The notes: generated from the letters alone by a model not told the origin. A stretch of 64,000 nt of DNA from Microstegium vimineum (GCA_022036555.1 CM039119.1:45201318-45265317); one strand, 5' to 3'; shown: positions 22,192-33,503, counted from the first letter of the stretch. Made by a program: numbers and translations.

Positions 22192-25100
22192 ATGGCCGCT
22201 TTCTAGCTCTTCGGCGCCGGCGCCTGGCCTGCTTCCTCGGTCCGCCAGTCGTATCTGGAGGGGTTGGTGGAGAGCGGGCTTCTCCGGCTCGTCACCTCGA
22301 CGGAGAGGCCAGAGTGGATAGCTCCGCCACCGGACCACGCCGAGCCCAACCCGCCGGAGGGGTACGTGGTGTCGCTCGAGGCCTTCCACCGGGCGGGACT
22401 GGGGGTTCCACCCAGCCGCTTCCTGCGCGCGCTCCTCCACCACTATGAAGTGGAGCTCCAGCACCTCACTCCTAACGGCGTCAGCCAGGCGGCGGTCTTC
22501 GCCGCGGTGTGTGAGGGCTATCCGGGGATCGAGCCCCATTGGGATCTGTGGCTCCACATCTTCAAGGCCAACCTCTTCACCACCTCGGTCAGCAAGGGCG
22601 TCCGTCGGGAGGTCAGGGCCGGAGGCTGCAGCATCTACGCCAGGCGACCTGAGCTCTGGCTCCCTGCGAACCCATCCTCGAGCCATTCCGGGTGGCATTC
22701 AGGGTGGTTCTACCTGAGGAACGACGAGGGTCTGCTCCCAGCATACACCGGGAGGACACTCAACGCCGAGCCCGAGCGTTGGAGGTACGGCGTTCCGACG
22801 GACAAGCAAAAACATCTCAAGGGCTTGCTGGACGCGCTCAGGCGTCTGAAGGGGAAGGGCCTTACCGCGGAGATCTCTGCATCAGCGTTCCATCGACGGG
22901 GGTTTCTGCCGCTGATGGCTCGACCCCTCCGTCTCGACGAGATGGGTCCGGGGGTCGATGTGTCGGGGTGCCGCTTCGTCGAGGAGGAGTTGACCCCAGA
23001 CCGCGTGGCCAGCCGCGTCCGCCGCTTTTTCGCGGGGGGGTTCGCCCTCAAGGATGTCGCGAAGGTCCCCATGAAGCCGGACGAGGGCTTCTATGAGCTG
23101 GTAAGATCCTTCCTTTTACTTTAAGTTCTCGCGCCGCCCCTCCTGTCCTTTCTGCTTGTTCTCTGACCACCTTGCGTTCCGCAGGGGATTGTGTCCTACA
23201 AGTGCTCGCTCCCGCCGATGCCGGAGGACCGGGCCACGAGGGATGCGAACCGCCTCCGCGCGGAGAAGCAGAAGGCCGACAAGGACAAGAAGAAGGAGAG
23301 GAAGGCCAAGAAGGCTCTAGAGAAAGAGCAGAGGAAGCAGCGTCGGGCCCAACAGAGGCGGTTGGGCCTCGATGAGGAGCTATCGCCCTCGGAGGAGGAG
23401 GACGAAGAGGAGGATGAGGAAGACGAGGAGGAGGAGGACGAGGAGACGGCGCCTGAGTAGGCGGCCGCTGCTACCGGTGGGGAGGGGGGGTCGACCTCGA
23501 AGTCGGCCCCTCCTGTTGAAGTTGGGCCACGGGCGGAGCGCCCCGTGGCCTCGCAAGAAGTCGCGCCGCGGCGGACGCGGTCGCAGACGCCGCGGCCCTC
23601 GTCGGGGGGTCGATCGAGCGAGCCCCCGAAGCCCACCGCGTCGAGCGCGCGGGCATCGGACCCGTCGGCGCGGGTGGGGGCCAGCAAGAAGCCGACGGTG
23701 GCGCCGCCGGCCCCTGCCCAGGAGAGGGTGGCGAGTGCCGCCTCGACCCCCGCCCCCCGGCCAGTGGCATCCCAGAGCTCGACCAGCCCGGCGAGCGCGG
23801 AGCCGAAGCGTCGGGCTCCGAGAGGGTAAGTCGAGCTCGTAGTTGTTGTGCGTTTTTTCTTTTTTCGTCGGTGAGGACTCGTGCTTATTATCGCACACGT
23901 GCTCCTTTTTCAGGTCGAAGCGCCGGCTGGGGGTTGCGCTCCCCTCCCCTGCTAAGAAGCTAAAGACGGGGGCTGTGGTGCAAGCCGTCGTCGAGGTTGG
24001 TCCGGCAGCCCCGCCCCCTTCGACGGTCGCCCCTAAGGCGGCACCGGCAGCCACGACCCCGGAGGTGGCGGCGCGGGGGGAGGCACAGGGGGCCTCGGCG
24101 CCTACCCAGACGACGAAGGAGGCGGACCCGCCGGCGGTGGTAGCCGTCGAAGCGACGGTCGCGGAGCCTGCGCGGCCGTCGGAAGGGGTCGCGTCCGGCG
24201 CCCCGGGGGGCGTGGAGCTCCTACCGACATTGGGCGCGGCCCAGGAGGTGGAGGTGGTCGAGGCCCAGGTTCCGGCGGCCGAGCGGGAGGCCCCGGCTCA
24301 CCCGACGCCGGGGCGCTGGCCCGAGGGTCTGGCGGCGTTGGAGGCTCGACTCCAGCTCGAGCGCGTCGAGGGCCCATCCGCGCCGGCTCAGGGTGGGATG
24401 CTCATGGAGTCGACCCCCGCTCAAGTGGACGAGATGGTGGCCGAGTTGGTGGACCCGGCGGAACTGGCCATCATCGCGGCTCCCCGGGCGGAGCCGGAGG
24501 TGGCTCGACCTCCCCTCGAGGTTGGGGGGTCGACGTCTCAAGGTAAATTGCCCTTCGATTTGCTCGAGACGCCGTGGATTCGCTCCGCTGGGTATTGACC
24601 TTTCGGAGCCCTTCATCGCGTAGGGCCGTCGGCGTCCTTGCGAGGTGGTGCCGAGGAGGAAGCCTCGCCCCTCTCCGATTACCAAGGAGGGGGGGACCTG
24701 CGCATCGGCGTCACCGGGCCGATGGAGCAGAGGATCGCCGCCCGCAGCGCGGCGTGGGGCCAGGAGGTTCTCGAGGAGGCGGACCCTCGAGATCCCGAGC
24801 GACTCTTCCTCACGCTCGACGACCAGTCCGAGCTTCGAGGGTGGGAGAACGTCGAGGAGTACCGGGCTTTATTCGAACACTCGGTACGTCGCGCTGCGGA
24901 GGTCGCCGCCGCGGAAATACGCGAGGGAATGGAGGTAGGTTCCGTTCTACCTTAGATTGTACTTTTCACTGCATGGTTGCCATTTGTTGACGATCTTCGT
25001 CTTTATCCCTGTCAGTCGCTGCGGGTGAGGTCGTACGAGAAGTCCCAGTACATTCTCCGGGTACAGGGGCAGCTCTCGACCCTCCACGCCTCTCTGGAGA

Positions 25101-26114
25101 AGGCGAGGGGTGAGGCCGCTCGTGCGAAGGCGGAGGCGGCGACTATCCAGAGGGATGCCGAGTCGAGGGTCGCCTACGCGAGGGCCGGCTACGAGGCTGT
25201 CCAGAAGGAAGCCCGGGAGGCCTTGTCGTCGGCGCAGGCGAAGCTCGATGATGCCCTTCGGTCGACCATCGCCGTTGGGCAGGAGCGGGATGCCGCCGTT
25301 GAGGCCCAGCGCAAGGCCACGGAGGAGGCCGCCCGGCTGAGGGGAGACCTCGACGCCCTCTCCCGCGAGCGCGACACTCTGGCCGCCTCGGAGGAGAAGG
25401 CTCGGATCCGCGCGACCTCCTTGGGCATGGTGGCGATGAAGCAGAAGGAGGCCCTCGGGGAGGCATACAAGACCATCGAGGGTCTCGAGGCCCAAGTCAG
25501 GGACCAGTCCTCTGATTTTGACGCCGTCCGCCATCAGCTCGAGGAGGCCGAGCAGGCCTACTCCGCCTTGGATGTGCAGGCCCAAGGTGAGTGTTTCGGG
25601 TGTTTGTGGGGTCTGTCCTGTCTCGACCCTTTTTCTGCTTTCGGGTTTTGATCGTTATGTGCTTGTTTCGGCAGAGCTTGCGGAGGAGAACGCCCGCGCC
25701 CAAAAGGACCTGGACAATCTTCAGGGCCTGCTGAGCACCGAGGTGAATCTCAACGCGTCGCTCTCGGCCGCCATCAACACCTTCTGCGACGACCTCTCGG
25801 TCAAGCCGGAGCCGGAGCTCGAGGGGGACACTCGGGGGGAATCCCTGCTGCGCCGCTTCTACGCCATGACGCGGGGGGTGACGGAGAACATCCGAGCCGC
25901 CCTGCATGTGGGGGTGAAGCGGGCCCTCGCGGTCGTCAACTCCTTCTACGACGTGGATCTCAACCTCGTTGTCGACGGGTTCGCCACCGACCCGGATCTG
26001 ACCGAGGAGCAGAACGACGCGAGGTATCAGGAGCTGATGGACCACGCGGAGGTGCCCGGAGGCCAGCTGGCGAAACTCTTCGAGCCCGACGTGATCCCCT
26101 CGGCGGATGAGTAG
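22192..26114 (+). CDS. Opposite-strand multi-exon gene of element B (PF04195-like), broken
   Basis: The likely start is the ATG at 22192. A TAG at 22204-22206 breaks the frame, which then stays open to the first donor at about 23101 (GAGCTG/GTAAGA). Exon 1 holds the putative gypsy-type transposon domain (EAFHRAGLGVPPSRFLRALL, LQHLTPNGV, FAAVCEGYPGIEPHWDLW). After the intron ending CAG at 23184 come a Lys/Arg-rich helix, an acidic run of Glu/Asp and a Pro/Ala/Ser-rich region (stop at 23458). Further GT...AG introns are near 23827-23913, 24933-25016 and 25587-25673. The later exons are a long coiled coil (25020-25580) and a conserved helical end closing at 26114. The layout matches the gene in element A. 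Function is unknown. Confidence 0.68.
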
Positions 26115-27061
26115 TCGTTGGGAGATGTCGACGGGTGGTCGCGGGCCTGCGAGCCATATCTGGACAAAAAGGTCCATGTAATAGTTAGGCCTATGTACCC
26201 ATACAATGCTAAGCCCCCGAGGGCTCTTTGTATATAATGTGTTTTGATCGATGTGTACAGAGTTAATTTCATTTTTTCGAGCTTTCCCTGCTTTTCTTTG
26301 CCTGGGTCGACGCTTGTGAACTAAGTGTTCGACGCACGCTCTTATCCTTGGAAGGGGGGTGGCGAGTAGGGATACCGTAGCCCTGGGGCGTAGGTGAGTC
26401 CCTGACTCGACGACACCCTTGACCCTTAGGGAACTCGAGGCGTCTTTACTTGGTTCAGAAGCGTACTCGAGGGAAAGAACGAGAGGGAGAGTCGAGTTTC
26501 GAAAAAACGTTCGAGTTTTTCGGAGACCCAGGAGGGGGGTGCCCCCCCCTGTTAGCCCCCGAGGGAGGCTCGATTTTGCTGAGGCAAAGTCGAGGCTACC
26601 TTAGTGCTGTGGAAGGGTTGTCTTGTTACTTCTACTTCTCGGGCTCTCCCTGCTTTTCTTTGCCTGAGTCGACGCTCGTGAACTTAAGTATTCGACGCAC
26701 GCTCTTATCCCGGGAAGGGGGGTGGCGAGTGGGGATACCGTAACCCTGGGGCGTAGGTGAGTCGCTGACTCGACGGCACCCTCGACCCTTAGGGAACTCG
26801 AGGCGTCTTTACTTGGTTCAGAAGCGTACTCGAGGGAAAGAACGAGAGGGAGAGTCGAGTTTCGAAAAAACGTTCGAGTTTTTCGGAGACCCAGGAGGGG
26901 GGTGCCCCCCCTGCCAGCCCCCGAGGGGAGCTCGACTTTGTCCGGGCAAAGTCGAGGCTGCTTTCGGGCTATGAACGAACGTGAAAAGTGTTTCGAGAAC
27001 ATTTTATTCATTTGGGAATTTGTACATAAATGCGGAAATGTACAAGGCCCTGGGGCCTCAG
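26115..27061. other. Spacer between convergent genes of element B
   Basis: Lies between the 3' ends of the opposite-strand gene and the integrase. It is mostly the tandem duplication at 26280-26960. No gene was seen. Confidence 0.6.
26280..26960. repeat. Tandem duplication of about 360 bp in element B
   Basis: Two head-to-tail copies begin at about 26280 and 26640. Each runs from a GCTTTTCTTTGCCTG block through GGGGGGTGGCGAGT, GTTCAGAAGCGTACTCGAGG and AACGTTCGAGTTTTTCGGAG to a GCCCCCGAGGG-type end. Differences are few. Confidence 0.88.
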
Positions 27062-28311
27062 GGATAGAAGCGACGTAGCTGTTCGATGTTCCACGCGTTG
27101 GTGAAGAGCTCTCCCTTCTCGTTCTTCAGTTTGTAAATGTCGGGCTTCAGCACCTCTGCCACGATGAAGGGTCCCTCCCAAGGTGGTGTCAGCTTGTGAC
27201 GCCCCTTGCTGCTCTATCGACGGCGCAGAACGAGGTCGCCGACGTTGAGGTCCCTTTTGCGCACGTTCTTGTCGTGGTAGCGTCGTAGCGTCTGCTGGTA
27301 CCGGGCCGACTTGAACAGGGCCATGTCACGAGCTTCCTCGAGCTGGTCGAGGGAGTCCTCTCGGGCTACTGTGTTGGCCTGCTCGCTGTAAGCTTTCAGT
27401 CGAGGGGACCCGTACTCGAGGTCGGTGGGGAGGACGGCCTCGGACCCATAGACCAAGAAGAACGGGGAGAACCCCGTAGCTCGACTCGGTGTCGTTCGGA
27501 GACTCCATAGCACAGTAGGCAGCTCTTCGACCCATCTCTTTCCATGTCTGTTCAGCCAGTCGAAGATCCTTGGCTTGAGGCCCTGCAAAACCATGCTGTT
27601 GGCACGCTCGACCTGACCGTTAGTTCGAGGGTGGGCAACTGCAGACCAATTCACCCTGATGTGGTGATCGTCACAGAAGTCCAGGAACTTTTGGCCGGTG
27701 AACTGCGTGCCATTGTCGGTAATGATGACGTTGGGGACCCCGAAGCGGTGGATGATGTCGGTGAAGAATAGTACGGCTTGCCGAGACTGGATGTTGGCGA
27801 TGGGCCGAGCCTCGATCCACTTTGAGAACTTGTCGACAGCCACGAGAAGGTGAGTGTGCCCACCCTTGGTTCTTTTCAGGGGACCGACCATGTCGAGCCC
27901 CCATACTGCGAACGGCCAAGTTATGGGTATCATCTGAAGAGATCGAACGAGTTTGGTGGCGTCGTTGACTGCTGTGGGCCAGTAGAAGCCCTGTCGAAAG
28001 GCACTTCCTACCAGGGTTCTCGGCGCCGCGTGGTGGCCGCAAGCCCCCGAGTGTAGGTCCCTCAGCAGTGCCCTCCCCTCCTCGAGGGTGAGGCAGCGTT
28101 GGAGCACGCCCGACGGGCTGCGTCGACATAGCTCGCGGCTGTCCCCGTACAGGACGTAGGTTTTGGCACGTCGAGCTACTCGACGAGCTTCCGTGCGGTC
28201 TTCCGGGAGTTCGCCTCGCGTCAGGTACTCGAGGTAGGGCGCGCGCCAATCCGTCGGAGGGTTTGGCACTGTGACGGCCCCGTCGATCTCCATGACCTCT
28301 CCCCCGCCCAA
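27062..28311 (-). pseudogene. Element B integrase
   Basis: Minus strand, open from 28311 to a TAG at 27214-27216, then continuing in frame to about 27062 (ending EQLRRFYP). The His-His half of the zinc site is present (DLHSGACGHH), but the segment that should hold the Cys-x2-Cys pair is missing between VRS and LQMIPITWPF. The catalytic residues appear as GLDMVGP, ITDNGTQF and NGQVERAN. The later part shows TPSRATGFSPFFLVYGSEAVLP and a basic C-terminus. Without the zinc pair and with the stop it is unlikely to work. Confidence 0.88.
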
Positions 28312-28379
28312 GGGGGGATCGGTCGAGGGGGGTGGGTCGACCCCTTGCTCGAGGGGCGGGAGCCCCCGAGCCTAGGTCG

Positions 28380-29289
28380 ACGGACGGTGTGTACAGATCC
28401 CTCGAGAAGATGTCGGGGGGGACCGTCCCTCGAGTAGACGCAATTTTGGCCAGCTCGTCGGCAGCCTCGTTGTACCGACGGGCTACGTGGTTGAGCTCGA
28501 GGCCGTAGAACTTGTCATCGAGCTTTCGAACCTCCTTGCAGTAGGCTTCCATCTTAGGATCGTGGCAGCTCGAGTCTTTCATTACTTGGTCGATCACCAA
28601 CTGAGAGTCCCCTCGCACGTCGAGGCGTCGAGCCCGAGCTCGATGGCGATGCGCAGGCCGTTGACGAGGGCCTCGTACTCGGCGATGTTGTTGGAGGCGG
28701 GGAAGTGGAGGCGGATGACATATCGCATATGGACCCCTGAGGGTGATACGAATAGAAATCCTGCGCCTGCTCCCGCCTTCATCAGTGATCCGTCGAAGTA
28801 CATGACCCAGAGCTCGCTCTGCACCTGCGCCGGGGGTAGTTGGGTGTCGGTCCATTCGGCGACGAAATCTGCCAGTACCTGAGACTTGATAGCCTTCCGA
28901 GGGGCGTAGGAGAGGGTCTCCCCCATGAGCTCGGCGGACCACTTGGCGATCCTTCCCGATGCCTCCCGGTTCTGGATTATCTCTCCGAGGGGGAAAGATG
29001 AAACCACAGTGACCGGATGGCCCAGGAAATAGTGTTTGAGCTTCCGCCGAGTGAGGACGACCGCGTATAGCAGTTTCTGGATGTGGGGATACCTTGTCTT
29101 GGTCTCGGAAAGGACCTCGCTCACGAAATAGACAGGCCTCTGAACCGGCAGGGCGTGTCCTTTTTCCTCCCTCTCGACTACTATGACCGCGCTGACTACT
29201 TGCGTAGTTGCCGCGACATAAAGCAGGAGGGGCTCGGCCGGGCTCGGGGGGACCAAGACCGGGGGCGAGGTGAGAAAGGCCTTGAGCCT
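28380..29289 (-). pseudogene. Element B RNase H region
   Basis: Two parts on the minus strand. The first is the connection/RNase H-like domain after RT (LLLYVAATTQVVSAVIV, RKLKHYFLGHPVTVV). The second is an RNase H of the kind found in Tat elements (MYFDGSLMKAGAGAGF, NIAEYEALVNGL, RGDSQLVIDQVMKD, NEAADELAKIAS). A frameshift between EYEALVNGL and RGDSQ (near 28620) and a stop at the RT junction (29288-29290) break the frame. The catalytic Asp residues of YFDGS and GDSQ are kept. Confidence 0.85.
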
Positions 29290-30237
29290 CTAGAGGGATT
29301 CCTCGGCTTCGGCGGTCCACGCGAAGTGTTCCGTCTTCTTCAGGAGTCGATAAAGGGGCAGGGCCTTTTCTCCGAGCTTCGAGATGAAGCGACTAAGGGC
29401 GGCAAGGCACCCAGTAACCCTTTGCACGCTCTTGAGGTCTTTGATCGGGCCCATCCTCGTGATGGCGGTTACCTTCTCGGGATTGGCCTCGATGCCGCGT
29501 TGGGAAACTATGTACCCTAGGAGCATGCCTCGAGGGACCCCGAAGACACACTTCTCCGGATTTAGTTTTATGCGGTTAGTCCTGAGACACCCAAACGCGG
29601 TCTTAAGGTCGCCGACTAGGTTTCCGACGGTTCTGGACTTGACCACGGTGTCGTCGACGTAGGCCTCGACGATTGGCCCAATGTGTTTCCCGAAGACGCG
29701 GAGCATGCATCGCTGGTAGGTGGCCCCGGCGTTCCGCAAGCCGAAGGGCATTGTGAGGTAGCAAGACATGCCAAAAGGAGTGATAAAAGAGGTCGCGAGC
29801 TGATCGGACTCCTTCATCTTTATTTGGTGGTAGCCGGAGTACGCATCAAGGAAGCAAAGGGTTTCACATCCCGAAGTGGAGTCTACTATTTGGTCGATGC
29901 GAGGTAAAGGAAAAGGAACTTTAGGACATACTTTATTTAAACTGGTGTAGTCTACACACATCCTATCCTTCCCATTCTTTTTCTTTACAAGCACGGGATT
30001 AGCTAACCACTCGGGATGATGTACCTCCTTGATGAATCCGGCCTTCAAAAGCTTGTCGACCTCCTCCCCGATGATCCTGCGCTTCTCCTCGTCGAAGCGG
30101 CGCAGGCGTTGCTTCACCGGTTTGGACCCGGCTCGGATGTCTAAGGAGTGCTCGGCAACTTCCCTCGGGATGCCCGGCATGTCCGAGGGACTCCATGCGA
30201 ACACGTCGGCGTTCGCTCGGAGAAAGTCGACGAGCAC
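29290..30237 (-). pseudogene. Element B reverse transcriptase
   Basis: An open frame of 315 residues on the minus strand. It includes EVDKLLKAGFIKEVHHPEWL, VLVKKKNGKDRMCVDYTSLN, FLDAYSGYHQI, FITPFGMSCYLTMPFGLRNA and the active site EAYVDDTVVKS, followed by the thumb (RLLKKTEHFAW). All RT blocks are present and the YVDD box is intact. It is a segment of a gag-pol reading frame, not a separate gene. The upstream stop at about 30244 separates it from protease. Confidence 0.9.
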
Positions 30238-30243
30238 AGCTTC

Positions 30244-30818
30244 CTATTTGGGCTCGAGGGTGGCACTGATCGTCAGCACCTTCCCATTCTCGAGGCCGGG
30301 GTCGAGCGGGATGGTCTTCGTGTCTTCCGCCGGCTTGAAGTTGCCAGCGTGGCGCTTGGGGTCGGGGATCTCTCCGGACAAGTCGTCGAGGGCCGCGAGG
30401 ATAGCCGAATCCTCACGGGCTTCGTCTTTTTCCACGCACTCGACGTCGCAGTCGTATGCGTGCTCGTAGGAGGTGTCGACGGTGATGACCCCCGAGGGCC
30501 CCGGCATCTTGAGCTTGAGGTAGGTGTAGTTCGGGACCGCCATGAACTTGGCGTACCCCGGTCTACCGATGATGGCGTGGTAGGTGCCTCACCACGCGAC
30601 CACCTCGAAGGTCAGCTCTTCCTTTCGGAAGTTCGAGGGGACACCGAAACAGACCGGTAGCTTGACGCGGCCGATCGGGAGTGCGTTCTTCCCCGGGACG
30701 ATTCCGTGGAACCCCCCCCCCCCCCCGCGCTGGGCAGGAGCATGGTCCTCGGGATTCCCAGGAGGTCAAGGGTCTCGGCGTAGATAATGTTGAGGCTGCT
30801 CCCCCCGTCCATGAGCAC
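30244..30818 (-). pseudogene. Element B protease region with poly-C frameshift
   Basis: Starts with LMDGGSSLNIIYAETLD, the retroviral-type aspartic protease site in its DGGSSLN form. A run of 15 C (30712-30726) breaks the frame directly afterwards. The protease-RT linker (FRKEELTFEV, then HAIIGRPGYAKFMA) continues in the next phase, with a stop near 30590. Polymerase slippage at the homopolymer is the likely cause. Confidence 0.8.
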
Positions 30819-33477
30819 CTTGCTGAGGCGGGTGTTGAGGATGATCGGGTCGACGACGAGCGGGGTAAACCCCTGCGTTGGGGATGTGCTCGGGGTGGTC
30901 GTCCTGATCGAAGGTGATCGGCTGTGTGGGACCAGTCGAGGTACCGTGGGGCCTGGGCCCGAACGGAAAAGACCTCTCGACGCTCCCTCTTGCGTTGGCG
31001 CGTGGTGAGGCGGGTCGAGGGTCCCCGTAGATCATGTAGCAGTCGTGGATCTCGGGGAAGCCTCCCTTTTGAACATCGCCCCTGACGTGGACGTCACAGG
31101 GCGGGTCTTCCTTGCCGTCGTCTCTCTTGGGACCAGGAGGGACGAAGTGCCTTCGAAGCATGCGGCAATCCTCGAGGCGGTGGTTGGCCGGCCCCATATG
31201 GTAGGGGCAAGGCTCTTTCAGCATCTTGTCGAAGACGCCCCCGTCGGGAGGGGGCCCTCGAGGCTTCCGCTTGTCCGCTGTAGCGACAAGGTCGTCGGGG
31301 TCGTCGTCGTGCTCGACGTTGGGCTCGACGTTGCGCCGGCCCGGTTGGTTCTTCTTCTTCTTCTTCTTCCGGCCGCCGTTGCCGTCGCTGTTCCTCCTGG
31401 GCCCCTTGTTTCTCTTGGGCCCATCGTCCGAGCCCCCGGGTTCATCCGCGTTGCCCTCCCCCTTCGCTGGGGGAATCTGGAAGAATGCGCCAACGGCCTC
31501 CTCGCCAGCCGCGTAGTTGGCGATGACGTCCATGAGCTCGTTGGCGGTTTTGGGGATGTTTCGCCCCAGCTCCCGCACCAACTCTTTGCAGGTTGTCCCG
31601 GCGATGAACGCCGTGATGACCTTGTGGTCGGAAATGTGAGTCAGTGCGGTACGCTGCTTCGAGAATCGGCGGGTGAAGGCGCGGAGGGTCTCTCCTGGTT
31701 TCTGCTTGCAGCCGCGAAGGTCCCAGGAGTTGCCCGGCCGCTCGTAGGTGCCCTTGAAGTTGCCCTCGAAGATCCGAACCAGGTCGGACCAGTCCTGGAT
31801 CAAGTCCGGGGGTAGCTCCTCGAGCCACCTTCGAGCGGTTTCGGAGAGGAACAGTGGGAGTTGCCGGATGATGACGAGGTCATCTTTGGCTCCCCCCAGC
31901 TGGCACGCCAGCCTGAAGTCGGCAAGCCAGAGCTCTGGCTTGGTTTCGCCGTTGTATTTGATCAGGCTGGTGGGTGGACGGAAGCGTACTGGCAGGGAGG
32001 CCCGCCGGATAGTCCTTCCGAAGACTCGAGGCCCCGGTGGCTCTGGAGACCGACATCGATCTTCGTCGCTGTCGTAGCGCCCTCCTCGGTGAGCGCTGTA
32101 GCCTCGAGCCTCGGCGTCGCCGTATCGACGTCGATTGTTCACTCGAGGGGGGAGGTCGTCGACGAGGCGTTCCCGGACTGGTCGTGGCTCGACCTGGCCC
32201 TGGGGCGCCTTGTTCTGGTGGACAGAGGCTTCCCGATTTTGTCGAGGGGGCGCTGCTTGCCGCTCAGAGGCAGCCCCTCGACGCCTCGAGGCCGAGCTCT
32301 CCGCCTGCTGGACGGCCGCAGTCTGGAGTAGCCCCTGGATTTCCTCCCTAATACGTTGTGCCTGGGGGGTCGATGGCGCCGGCATGTCGCGGAGCAGCAT
32401 CGCGGCTGCTACAACATTCTGGCTGGCGCGGTTGAAGACTCGGGGTTCAACGTTCCCTTCCTCGACGATCTGCCGGTGGACCTCGCGAGCTCCTCCACCC
32501 TGAGGACGCCCTCGATCCCGCTCGAGGGCATGTTCAAGCTGCTGAAGACGCAGGCGCTCTTCCTCGAGCTTGCCGAGGAGCTCTCGGACCTGCGTAATCT
32601 GGACGTCGGGGGGTGGATCGGCTCTATCGGGATTTGGGGGGATGGCGTCTCGAGGTGGCGTGGCGTTGGCCCCCCTCCCTTCTTCGGTGTCCGCTGTGTC
32701 GTCGACGTCGTCCTGAAGGACGGTTTGCTCGTCGAGATGGAAGCACTCCCGAGTGGAGTCGTAACTCTCGTCGGGAGAGTCCGAGTCGAAGTCGGCGTGG
32801 TAGAAGTGGGGGAAGAGCCTGCCTGTTTCCTCCTCCTCCAGGCGCCGCCGTAACGTTCCCCACGTACGGGGCAGCTCTGGCTCGCCCAGTGAAGGGGTAG
32901 TGACGGGATCGATCGTTGCCCATGACGGCGTCCATGGAGACTCGTCGTAGGTATGTACTCGCTGCCCTGCGAAGGCAGAGTAGAGCCCGGCGCTGTTGCG
33001 GAGCCCATATGGGAACGGGTCGCGCGGTGGTGATGGGGTCGTAGGTGTCGGAGAAGCCACGGGAGGCTCCGGGGATGATGACGCAGAAGAGTCAAAGTCC
33101 CACTCGGGGAGACGCCTGCCCTCGGCCCACAAGCGTGGATCAAGCGGACCCCTAGGAGAGGGGGCCGTGTCGCCAGCTGGGACCGAGGGAACGGTATCCG
33201 GCACCCCAGAGTTTGCTCGACGGCGAGTGCGTTGAAGCCGCTCGCGCCTCCTCCTGATCGCAGGCCAGAGTCGCAAGCGGAGGGGCCGTCGTCTGATCCT
33301 AGCTGGCTCCGGTGCAGCGGAACTGCTGACGTCTAGGCCACGGGTGGAAGGAAAGACTACGAAGTCGCCCTGGTTCGTAGAAACGAACCCTAGACTGCCG
33401 AACCAGATGACGGTGTTGAACGGGAACGGTGGGATGGTGGAATCCATCTGAGAGAGTAGTTCGGAGTTGATAGACAC
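30766..33477 (-). CDS. Element B gag polyprotein (903 aa, open)
   Basis: An uninterrupted minus-strand frame with ATG at 33477, just inside the 5' LTR. The N-terminal 500 residues are Pro/Arg/Ser-rich with acidic blocks and a Gln/Arg coiled-coil-like stretch (LGKLEEERLRLQQLEHAL). A Retrotrans_gag domain follows at about residues 525-690 (ELWLADFRLACQLGG, RRWLEELPPDLIQDW, FEGNFKGTYERPG). A poly-Lys stretch and a Cys/His cluster (CPYHMGPANHRLEDC) come later. The frame ends near 30766, overlapping the protease region in another phase. It is the longest intact retrotransposon frame in the window. Confidence 0.85.
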   Translation of the reverse strand: MSINSELLSQMDSTIPPFPFNTVIWFGSLGFVSTNQGDFVVFPSTRGLDVSSSAAPEPARIRRRPLRLRLWPAIRRRRERLQRTRRRANSGVPDTVPSVPAGDTAPSPRGPLDPRLWAEGRRLPEWDFDSSASSSPEPPVASPTPTTPSPPRDPFPYGLRNSAGLYSAFAGQRVHTYDESPWTPSWATIDPVTTPSLGEPELPRTWGTLRRRLEEEETGRLFPHFYHADFDSDSPDESYDSTRECFHLDEQTVLQDDVDDTADTEEGRGANATPPRDAIPPNPDRADPPPDVQITQVRELLGKLEEERLRLQQLEHALERDRGRPQGGGAREVHRQIVEEGNVEPRVFNRASQNVVAAAMLLRDMPAPSTPQAQRIREEIQGLLQTAAVQQAESSASRRRGAASERQAAPPRQNREASVHQNKAPQGQVEPRPVRERLVDDLPPRVNNRRRYGDAEARGYSAHRGGRYDSDEDRCRSPEPPGPRVFGRTIRRASLPVRFRPPTSLIKYNGETKPELWLADFRLACQLGGAKDDLVIIRQLPLFLSETARRWLEELPPDLIQDWSDLVRIFEGNFKGTYERPGNSWDLRGCKQKPGETLRAFTRRFSKQRTALTHISDHKVITAFIAGTTCKELVRELGRNIPKTANELMDVIANYAAGEEAVGAFFQIPPAKGEGNADEPGGSDDGPKRNKGPRRNSDGNGGRKKKKKKNQPGRRNVEPNVEHDDDPDDLVATADKRKPRGPPPDGGVFDKMLKEPCPYHMGPANHRLEDCRMLRRHFVPPGPKRDDGKEDPPCDVHVRGDVQKGGFPEIHDCYMIYGDPRPASPRANARGSVERSFPFGPRPHGTSTGPTQPITFDQDDHPEHIPNAGVYPARRRPDHPQHPPQQGAHGRGEQPQHYLRRDP

Positions 33478-33485
33478 GCGAATCC

Positions 33486-33503
33486 CCTATCTGGCGCGCC
33501 AAC
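33486..33503 (-). other. Primer-binding site region of element B
   Basis: Directly inside the 5' LTR on the minus strand, two bases after the LTR end: TGGCGCGCCAGATAGGGG. It sits in the expected place for a tRNA-primer site. I do not assign the tRNA. Confidence 0.65.

Noticed and set aside
23196..24685. Long minus-strand frames opposite the element B plus-strand gene
   Set aside because: They are shadows of the GC-rich plus-strand exons (Arg/Pro/Ser-rich, Glu tracts read as Ser tracts).
27671..29320. 549-residue minus-strand frame
   Set aside because: It is an alternative phase across integrase and RNase H. Only a short stretch (RGDSQLVIDQV and after) is real RNase H; the rest is frameshifted reading.
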